From contig JAIXMQ010000195.1 of assembly GCA_025716855.1 (NCBI GenBank), positions 1 through 14,205 on the forward strand: a stretch of DNA of 14,205 bases. Direction: 5' to 3'. The notes below the pieces were generated by a model, which was not told where the DNA came from, searched no databases, and saw only the letters and a list, made by a program, of their open reading frames with translations. The position numbers were made by a program, and so were the translations under genes. Of this stretch, positions 8,045 to 14,205 are shown in pieces. The stretch is from Pilaira anomala. Taxonomy: Eukaryota > Mucoromycota > Mucoromycetes > Mucorales > Mucoraceae. The first letter of the stretch is position 1. Every line of letters starts with the position of its first letter.

Positions 8045-9414
8045 TATCTAAAATTATATTCTTGTAATCTGGTTAAAACGAATCTTAAATTTGTTAAATA
8101 ATCATGTAGTGAAAAATTGAAGCAGATAATATCATCCAAATAAACCATAAAATTTTTCAAACCACTAAGAACACCTTTCATGAAACGTTGAAAAGTTGGG
8201 GGACCATTAGTAACACCAAAAGGGAGCACTTTAAATTCATACAGAGAGCCATTAGCCAAAAAAGCAGTTTTTTCACGATGTTCTTCTGCAACAAGAATAT
8301 GCCAATATCCAGACTTCAGATCAATTGTAGTGAAATAAGCATTACCATTAAGTTGATCTAGTAATTCTACAATTCTTGGTATAGGATATTTATCAGGTAT
8401 AGTCACCTTGTTCAAGTTGCGATAATCAACGCAAAACCGTTTACTACCATCAGGCTTGTTAACCAAGACTACTGGAGAGGACCATGGACTATCACTTGGT
8501 TGTATTACCCCTTTTTGTAAGTATTCTTTTACCATGGAATCAATTTGCTCGATTTCTGCAGGAGGTCTTCTATAGTCACGGGTAGCCACAGGTGCGACAT
8601 CACCAGTTTCAATACGATGCATGTATGGAGCCTTTGTTAGTGGTTGTTGTTCTTCTACTAGGGTAATACCAGGAAAGTCATTCAACAGATCCAGAGTAAT
8701 TTTAACAAGATCAGCAGGGTTAGTAGTAACATTATTAATTTTATACATTTTTTTCAAATGAGTCACCAAACAAATCTGTTCACTTTCCATCCAGTCCATG
8801 CCAAGGATAACAGTTTCATTTTGTTTTTCTACGACATACAAAGCAGCAGTTGTTTCCGATATATCTTCAGTACCAAATTCTAAAGTCACCATACAATCAG
8901 TCCATTGAATTGACTTATTACCATACTGAATTCCAATAGTTGGGCACTTGCTTACGGGTAAACCTAACATCTTCACCGTTTTCAAATCGATTGAACTAAT
9001 CATAGAACCAGTATCAACCAATACATCTGGGATTTCTTTTCCTTGCTTTGTTGTTGCTGTTACATAAAATCTTAACTTCGTATTTCCCACCGATGTCATA
9101 TTTTGTTCAAACCTAGCAAAAATAGAAGGAGTTTGTTCTTGAACCTCTTCAGCTTTTTGTGTATTCTGTTTGCGATGATGTTGTTTTTGATAAGTATTAC
9201 CACCATTTGTTTTAACACGACAATCTTTCTTCAAATGACCTGGCTTCTTGCAATGATAACAAGTGTGAGTTTCTCTATGCTGTTGAGTATTTTGGGGCGT
9301 AGGAAACAAACTAGAAGGGACAGAAGGTATAGGTAATACCGAAGAAGGACCACTTGTGCCGCCTAGATTCAAATGGACTTCCATACGAGAACAAATTAAA
9401 GATTGCTTCATCAA
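7999..9414 (-). pseudogene. pol: Element B zinc knuckle, aspartic protease and reverse transcriptase
   Basis: 471-codon open frame. Order of parts: zinc knuckle at residues 52-65 (CYHCKKPGHLKKDC), retropepsin-like protease with catalytic D134 (LVDTGSMIS) and flap-side ILGMDW at 203-208, then RT. RT landmarks are FCVDYRNLNKVT near 327-338, first catalytic Asp D365 (TIDLKSGYWHI), LPFGVTNGPPTFQRF at 397-411 and the YLDD box at 425-428. The last ~20 codons are out of frame after an indel, hence the early stop at 7999. The listed start is internal: upstream, gag continues in another phase, so a frameshift lies between about 9375 and 9430. Role: protease matures Gag-Pol and RT copies the RNA. The RT domain itself looks complete apart from its C-terminus. 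Confidence 0.9.
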
Positions 9415-9628
9415 ATGTTTGAGGATCTTTCATGATAAGTGTTTCACCTAATTTGTGAGGAAGCTTTCCACGCAAATAATCTAACTGCAAATTAAGTGCA
9501 AAAACATTAGCTCTATTAGATAAACTAACTACTTTTGTACCGAATTCATGCATTGGCATGTTTCCTTTAGTGATATTTTTCAATTCTTGTAACGCAGACT
9601 CATTAGTGCTTAATCCTCCAGCATACTG
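9311..9628 (-). pseudogene. gag: Element B gag, middle part after an in-frame stop
   Basis: In the same frame as the upstream gag block and separated from it only by a TAA at 9629-9631, coding continues with QYAGGLSTNESALQELKNIT and MHEFGTKVVSLSNRANVFAL, typical of the C-terminal half of a Retrotrans_gag domain. After about 9400 the useful frame switches by one base into the ORF that holds the zinc knuckle; the residues up to the stop at 9311 are then out of phase. Confidence 0.75.
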
Positions 9629-10570
9629 TTACAAGAAACATCCAGAAAAAAGATCCCATGACTTTTGAGTTGGATCTGGCAGAGTCGCAAACCAAGTAAA
9701 AGCCATACCATCCAAATACATCGGCAAGTCTCTCATTCTTGCTTCTTCAGATATACCATCATATTGTGAATACCATTGATATTTTGAGAGCCACACTCTA
9801 GCATCCTCAGAGTTACTAATAACCTTCGGATCAAATGGAATTATCTTACGATAACGTTTAAAGTTATCAGCCTTACCGGTGGAATCATTAACACCTTTCT
9901 TGCTATCAATTTCCATAGGTCTATTATTTGTCACCTGACCTAAAGCCTGTTGTACATATGCACGTACCTCAGCCATAACATTATTTGTTTGTAAGTAATT
10001 GTGAGGTAACCCGACACCGTTTCCTTGTACCATTAGATTGAATACTTCTTGGGGCGCACGCAAATCATAACAATCTTGAATTGTGGGCCAACTGTAATCT
10101 ACAAAAAGAGTCTTGAGATAATCACCAGTAATACAAGCCATTTCACCTAGTTGTGTAGCTAACCATTGGAGCTCTGGATCCACAATAGATTCAAGATGAT
10201 TTATTTCGTTTTCTATTCTTTGTTTTTCCCACTTCAAATTATTTACCATAGGCATAATTCCCGCCTGTTGTGAGGGAGACGCAGTTAAATAAACACATTC
10301 CAAAGTAGCCAGGTTATTGTTTATTTCTTGTAATATTTGGTGTCTTTGAGGACAACCAACCTTAAGGTATTCATTAACTTCAGCATGTTTTTGTCTCAAG
10401 TGCAAATAAAAAGTCTTTACCATTTCTTGATTCAAATTAACATTGGTATTAGCACCAGTAGCGGTAGCATTATCACCTGTGGTAGGACCTTGAGCACTTT
10501 CAACACCTTCCCCTTCTCGGGAACCAGAAGCAGCGGCAGCAGCAGCAGCAGTGACACTTGGGGACTCCAT
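9629..10570 (-). pseudogene. gag: Element B gag, N-terminal part
   Basis: 313-codon ORF from an ATG at 10570, 105 bp downstream of the PBS. The N-terminus is Ala/Ser/Gly-rich (an Ala tract at residues 8-14) and probably disordered. Residues about 50-130 look helical and charged (coiled-coil-like). Residues 235-313 are a capsid-type Gag region (DARVWLSKYQWYSQ, YLDGMAFTWFATL). The sequence runs WDLFSGCFL then TAA, and equivalent Gag sequence resumes immediately after, so the stop interrupts the domain and is a nonsense mutation rather than the natural end. Gag forms the particle shell. This lineage has a single zinc knuckle, unlike element A's two. Confidence 0.82.
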
Positions 10571-10675
10571 TCGAGGAGTGAGAGTAGCAGGAGTGATGCC
10601 TAAAGGGTTGGGAGCAACCAGAGGACTACCACTAGAGGTAGAGTTGAGGATTTGAGTAGTATTTTGGGGGCATTT

Positions 10676-10688
10676 AGCTACTCCACCA
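10676..10688 (-). promoter_or_regulatory. Primer binding site, element B
   Basis: TGGTGGAGTAGCT on the minus strand, two bases (AG) after the LTR end. Identical over 13 bases to the element A site at 1931-1943; the sequence then differs (AAATG here, GGGCG in A). Confidence 0.7.
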
Positions 10689-10690
10689 CT

Positions 10691-10943
10691 AGTAATATTT
10701 AGGATAAATGGGACTGTTAATAATATATAATAATAAATGATTGTATTTTATTTCATAGAAAATGAGATAGTATTTATAGTAATTCATAGTTGTGTTTCAT
10801 ATATAACATAAAGTGTTAAGTTGATAATAATAGTTATTGTTCTTGTGATCAGTCATTGTGCATAAGTGGCAAGGCCAAGGTAATTAACGTACATGAAACA
10901 GAGTGGGCTAATTTTGGAAGAGAGTGACTTCATATTCATTACA
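10691..10943 (-). repeat. Element B 5' LTR (253 bp)
   Basis: Minus-strand start TGTAATGAATATG and end AAATATTACT; the last base is A in the other copy, so the canonical TG..CA end is lost here. TATA-like TATAAATA at 10771-10778 and AATAAA at 10747-10752 (both minus strand) could serve as promoter and polyadenylation signal. It holds the empty MITE target site (single TA). Confidence 0.92.
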
Positions 10944-10948
10944 CTCCA
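10944..10948. repeat. Element B target-site duplication, right copy (CTCCA)
   Basis: Partner of CCCCA at 2281-2285, one mismatch. Confidence 0.55.
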
Positions 10949-11102
10949 GTGCAAGTTTATGACTGTTGTATCTGAACCAACTAGTAAAAATACAAATAAA
11001 AAAAATAATAAAAAAAAACACAATTGAAAAATATAACAATAATATAATCAGCAGTGCTGGTAGGGAAAGAAAGAGGAATAATAATAATCTATCCATATTA
11101 CA
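10949..11102 (-). repeat. Element A 5' LTR, distal part
   Basis: If element B inserted into A's LTR, the rest of that LTR must resume here. The first good terminus is TGTAATATGGATAG on the minus strand at 11102, giving TGTAAT...ATTACA ends over about 496 bp. A/T-rich runs fill 10979-11040. No open frame is credible. The boundary is inferred because A's 3' LTR is not in the window. Confidence 0.45.
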
Positions 11103-11145
11103 TTCTCTTCACACTTTATTATATATAAGAAATAACTTGAACTGG

Positions 11146-11457
11146 TGTAACAGATTAAACATCCATATTAGGATTACACACCATAATTATTAATTCAACC
11201 CAGACATCATATATTTAAACTTTCAGGACACACAATCACCGGATCATTCTTAATAAGTATATATCCTAATGATCTGATATTACTCTTGATCTTTCTGTCA
11301 AATCTAGAAGACGATGTTCTTATGTGAACACAATAATATTAAAATAGATCGTAACCGCTACCATAATGAATAATCAAGATTACTCATTTTAAATAAAACA
11401 ATCTCCGTAACTATTGACAATCGCTATTGATGCTGTAAGGTAGGCTCGTATACAACA
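11146..11457 (-). repeat. Candidate LTR (312 bp) of another retroelement, possibly copia-like
   Basis: On the minus strand a purine tract (GTGGGAGGGGGTAA, 11458-11471) is followed by TGTTGTATACGAG. A matching terminus TGTTACA lies at 11146, giving TG...CA ends. A TATA-like TATATACTTATT lies inside, and a 10-bp motif (GACGATGTTC at 11310) recurs inverted at 11476. Only one copy exists in the window, so it is either the 3' LTR of a decayed element lying to the right or chance. Confidence 0.4.
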
Positions 11458-11471
11458 TTACCCCCTCCCAC
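11458..11471 (-). promoter_or_regulatory. Candidate polypurine tract for the 11146-11457 LTR
   Basis: GTGGGAGGGGGTAA immediately before TGTTG on the minus strand, the usual position of a PPT relative to a 3' LTR. Confidence 0.4.
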
Positions 11472-12458
11472 ATGGGAACATCGTCTAAAAATCTTTGTTA
11501 TATAAAAAGATGTAAGCGCGTTTAAAATAAATAAGAGTGTAACTGAATTAAATGTCTGTGGTAAAGATCGTCACAATGTAATGTATAGTCCATAAAAACC
11601 TTGTTAAAACCTCTTTGGGAAAAAAATATAATTAAGGAAAAGACAATATTACCGTATGTGTACCATTAAGATATTACTGTTGGAATTCGGTTTGAAGGGT
11701 TTTATAAAAATAAAATAAAAGGCGATAAATTAAATGACAACGAACAAAGGGGGTTTATTCTTTATTCAAAATTAACTGAGAGCTCCATATTTCTAAACTA
11801 TGCGACTATTTATATTATTACTAAAGATTTGTTAATGACATAATGTTATAGTATTATTTAGTCTATATATCAGCTCTAATGTCTAGCGTGATATATAGTT
11901 TATTATTTTATGTTTTTAGTTTTGCATGATGTAAGTAGAACAGTGTAGGTGTTTGTTTCTGAGATATGACAGGTACTGGATTACCCTGTCATAGCGCTCA
12001 ATCGAGGTAACACAATGACTTAATTCAATTATGTACCGACGATCTTTTACCTTTATTTATTGCCCAAAGCACATAATGTAAGGTATGAATATATACAAGA
12101 TCTGTCATATATTCTTTATTATAAATACAAGAGTCAGCCCGGATTATTACTCATATCTGTTCTGGTTTAATAGGTGTAGCTACTCAACTATTAAACATAT
12201 GATGCAACATCGCTTTGCTTCCTACAAGTACTTTACTAATATAGTGTCAATTTTAATTATTCAATCTAAACTTGTAATAGGTTTTGGATTGAATTGTCAG
12301 AATTTAGTGTTAATTCTACATCATGTATTTCCCATAGTCCGATAATTGTTTTATAACATTGTATTGTGTATCAATTCGTATTGATATGTCAATCTTTAAG
12401 TAATATAGTCATTTATTGTTTAAATGAGAGTTATGTAATATCCTTTTTATATGAGTAG
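11472..12458. other. Non-coding, AT-rich stretch without a supportable gene
   Basis: Open frames here are short and low-complexity in both orientations. The segment 11590-11640 (CCTTGTTAAAACCTCTTTGGGAAAAA) resembles the untranslated region that precedes the 3' LTR in some copia elements, consistent with the candidate LTR and PPT to its left, but no RT or RNase H motif was found. A 9-bp perfect stem (TATGACAGG/CCTGTCATA) with an 11-nt loop is at 11965-11993. Probably decayed retroelement sequence. Confidence 0.5.
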
Positions 12459-13469
12459 TATAGGTCAAATACAACACAATGTCCTGAATGCCAGTTGCAT
12501 GCTCGAAAAGAGAAAAATATACATCACGCTCCGATGAAACCTCTCGAAATTTCTCCTCCATTCTCTAGATGGCACATAGATTTTATTGGTGTTCTTCCAA
12601 CTACTGATTCTGGAAAAAAATGGATTATTATGGCTGTTGATTATAATACGAATTGGCCTATAGCTCGCGCTTTAAATGATGCAACCGCTCCTGAAATTGT
12701 AAAATTTTTATATGAAGAAATCGTAATGCGTTTTGGTTGTCCGGTTGAGCTTGTTTCGGATAGAGGTGCCAACTTTATGTCAAAAATTTTAAAACAATAC
12801 ATGAAGAAAATTAAAGCAAACCACATTTTCACCAGTGCTTTCTACCCGCGAACAAACTCGAAATGCGAAAGGCTTAACCAAACATTCAAACACATGATTA
12901 CTAAATACGTTAAAGGTGATAATCATAGTTGGGACGAATTTATGGAAACCGCTTTGTTTGCCTGCCGTGTTCGTAAACACCACACCACTGGTCTTAGTCC
13001 ATTTTATATGGTATATGGAGTTGATCCTGTTATTCCTGGTGACATGCTTCTTCCCTTTTTGGATCCACACACTGAAGAAGATCCCGAGCTTATCGCAGAG
13101 GATGCACTTACTCATTTAAGAAAACTTCGTGAACAAAGACATCTTGCTAAAGATAGAATGAAAATCCAATCAACTAAAGATAAAGAAAGATGGGATGCCG
13201 CTATGAAAGGAAAGCCTACACAAACTTTTCAAATCAACGACTATGTTCTATTACGACACGAATCGAAGGAAGGTCTAGAATTTAATTGGATGGGACCTTA
13301 TCAAATCTTAAAACGAAACATAGACTACAATATTTACCAAATAAAAGAAGTTGATGGTAAAGTTTATTCTTCATGGGTACATACAGATAGATTGATTCCG
13401 GTAAAACACGATGGTTCAAAGATAGATAAATCCTGGTATATACCTCGAACAGCTAGAGCAAAAGAATAA
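12459..13469 (+). pseudogene. pol: Element C: Ty3/gypsy integrase, 5'-truncated
   Basis: Plus-strand open frame from after a TAG at 12456-12458. There is no native ATG: native sequence is already in progress at QCPECQLHARKEK, where CPEC (12480-12491) is the Cys half of the HHCC zinc finger. Numbering residues from the TTG at 12495, the catalytic core has D29 (WHIDFIG), D89 (SDRGANF) and E125 (CERLNQT), with exactly 35 residues between the last two. A GPY/F module (WMGPYQI, GPY at 267-269) and a basic tail follow before TAA. The frame has no internal stop, yet the upstream HH half, RNase H and RT are absent. It differs strongly from the element B integrase and lies on the opposite strand, so it is a third lineage. 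The NSKCER box differs from the more usual NGxxER. Confidence 0.88.
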
Positions 13470-13498
13470 AAAAAAAATAAAATAAAATAAAATAAAAT
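13470..13498 (+). repeat. A-run and (TAAAA)n microsatellite
   Basis: Poly-A followed by about five AATAA/TAAAA units directly after the element C integrase stop. Could be slippage-derived or mark the 3' end of a processed insertion; no duplication supports the latter. Confidence 0.7.
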
Positions 13499-13843
13499 CG
13501 TCTAGACGAAAATGTTTCTGTGGCTGTGACCATCCATCATAATGCTCTCTCTTCAGGGGCCTTTCCATTTTTGTACTGTTCTATTGATCGAGGATTTTTC
13601 AGACCTATAGTTTGTGCTTGAGTCTAACCACATTATCCTTATTCAAGAAACTGATATTATTCTTTGCTAAATCTAAGAATTTTAATCCTTAAGGATATAA
13701 ATGCTAGGTTTAATTTGAGTTTTATATTATTTATTGTATGATTAGTATGTTTTAATTATATAGTACTGGATAGGATATTGTAAAATTAAGATATTATAGG
13801 GATACTAGGATATAAGATATTGGGATATATTTGTAAAGGTGTA
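13499..13843. other. Non-coding interval between element C and the helicase remnant
   Basis: No open frame of note. Short imperfect GATATT/GGATAY repeats occur at 13768-13830. No clear LTR start or polypurine tract for element C and no clear Helitron 3' terminus (hairpin plus CTRR) for the helicase were found. Confidence 0.5.
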
Positions 13844-14205
13844 TTAAAAGCGTAATCCCGAATTCCGATTTCTGATAATTTCAACTGCATCATTATCTGC
13901 TCCAAATTTTCTTTTTATACTCAAAGGTATATCCGCACCGAAAAAAAACAAATCTTCTGCTTTACGGACCCTAGACATAGCAACATAGAGTTGGCCATAG
14001 GAAAGCATGTTATCTAAATGGATTCCGACACAATCAATTGTTGCGCTTTGGGATTTGTGAATTGTAGAGGCAAAGGCTGGGACAATCGGAAATTAAGTTC
14101 TGATGTAACTGGTGTTAGGAACCTGTCTACTGACTCTTTGTATCCAGTACATTGAATCACCACCTTCAGGTAGACGCTTCCTCAAGCAGATATTTTCCTC
14201 TTCTA
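13844..14205 (-). pseudogene. PIF1/Helitron-type helicase, C-terminal fragment (runs off window)
   Basis: The minus strand reads PIVPAFASTIHKSQSATIDC, then LSYGQLYVAMSRVRKAEDLF and a basic/acidic tail ending at TAA 13844-13846. HKSQ and the YVAMSRVR box are the last SF1B helicase motifs (V and VI) of PIF1-like helicases, used in Helitron RepHel proteins. Upstream, VVIQCTGYKESVDRF..TSELNF is in a different phase (+1) and is also typical of this region. An in-frame TAA lies just before FPIVPAF. So the copy has at least one indel. Most PIF1-like genes embedded in transposon-rich fungal DNA belong to Helitrons, but with no Rep domain or element end in view, host PIF1 relatives cannot be excluded. 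Confidence 0.82.

Larger units (their letters stand above)
2286..10943 (-). mobile_element. Element B: full-length, degenerate Ty3/gypsy retrotransposon carrying two nested insertions
   Basis: Both LTRs (2286-3135 and 10691-10943), PBS, PPT, gag, zinc knuckle, protease, RT, RNase H and integrase are present in the order gag-PR-RT-RH-IN, which is the Ty3/gypsy order. Without the 2947-bp element X, the 595-bp MITE and their 3-bp and 2-bp duplications, the element is about 5.1 kb, normal for a fungal gypsy element. The coding region carries an in-frame stop in gag, a frameshift before the zinc knuckle, two frameshifts around the RT/RNase H junction, and the X insertion in integrase. It therefore cannot mobilise itself. 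It is inserted in the 5' LTR of element A. Confidence 0.9.

Noticed and set aside
9103..9336. 77-codon plus-strand open frame
   Set aside because: Antisense to the zinc knuckle/protease coding region of element B.
10337..10603. 88-codon plus-strand open frame, Ser-rich C-terminus
   Set aside because: Antisense shadow of the Ala-rich start of element B gag (the GCN repeat read backwards).
10908..11193. Two overlapping open frames on opposite strands (62 and 75 codons)
   Set aside because: Low-complexity AT-rich LTR sequence of elements B and A; the hydrophobic frame is poly-A/T read as Phe/Ile/Leu.
12085..12345. 86-codon plus-strand open frame
   Set aside because: No motif, AT-driven composition, no continuation; not supported as a gene.
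12641..13119. Three open frames overlapping the element C integrase (two minus, one plus)
   Set aside because: Shadows of a clear integrase coding frame.
13498..13509. 12-bp palindromes TCGTCTAGACGA (13498-13509) and ATCCTTAAGGAT (13685-13696)
   Set aside because: Several such palindromes are expected by chance in 14 kb, and neither sits at a recognisable element end.
1..14205. CRISPR arrays, tRNA or rRNA genes, bacterial operons
   Set aside because: No spacer-repeat pattern, no cloverleaf-like or rRNA-like sequence noticed on either strand, and the gene content is eukaryotic retroelements.

Overview
The window is a eukaryotic, AT-rich, repeat-dense stretch that consists almost entirely of transposable elements. 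It most likely comes from a fungus. The mix of Ty3/gypsy polyproteins, a PIF1/Helitron-type helicase tail and short GT..AG-like introns would suit an early-diverging (mucoralean) fungus, but that placement is an inference from style. I see no host housekeeping gene, rRNA, tRNA or CRISPR array.

Layout, left to right. (1) 1-2285: 5' part of a Ty3/gypsy-like element on the minus strand (element A), with the start of pol, an intact 423-aa Gag with two zinc knuckles, a primer binding site, and part of its 5' LTR. (2) 2286-10943: a second, complete but dead Ty3/gypsy-like element on the minus strand (element B). It has two 253-bp LTRs, a polypurine tract, a primer binding site, gag, protease, RT, RNase H and integrase, and it sits inside element A's 5' LTR. 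(3) Inside B, at 4167-7113, a 2.95-kb DNA transposon (element X) has CACTA-type inverted ends and a 3-bp TTT duplication. It cuts the integrase zinc-binding domain between its His and Cys pairs. (4) Inside B's 3' LTR, at 2478-3072, a 595-bp MITE has 24-bp perfect inverted repeats and a TA duplication; the other LTR is the empty site. (5) 10949-11102: the rest of A's 5' LTR. (6) 11146-11471: a candidate LTR plus polypurine tract of a further minus-strand element, possibly copia-like. (7) 11472-12458: no supportable gene. (8) 12459-13469: plus-strand gypsy integrase from a third lineage (element C), 5'-truncated. (9) 13470-13843: non-coding, A-rich. (10) 13844-14205: C-terminal end of a PIF1/Helitron-like helicase on the minus strand, frameshifted and running off the window.

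The insertion order can be read directly: A is older than B, and B is older than both X and the MITE. B's LTRs differ at 7 of 253 aligned positions. B's gag-pol carries one stop and three frameshifts besides the X insertion. The least explained content is inside X: a ~23-bp subterminal tandem array and a 130-aa ORF of unknown function with no recognisable transposase.
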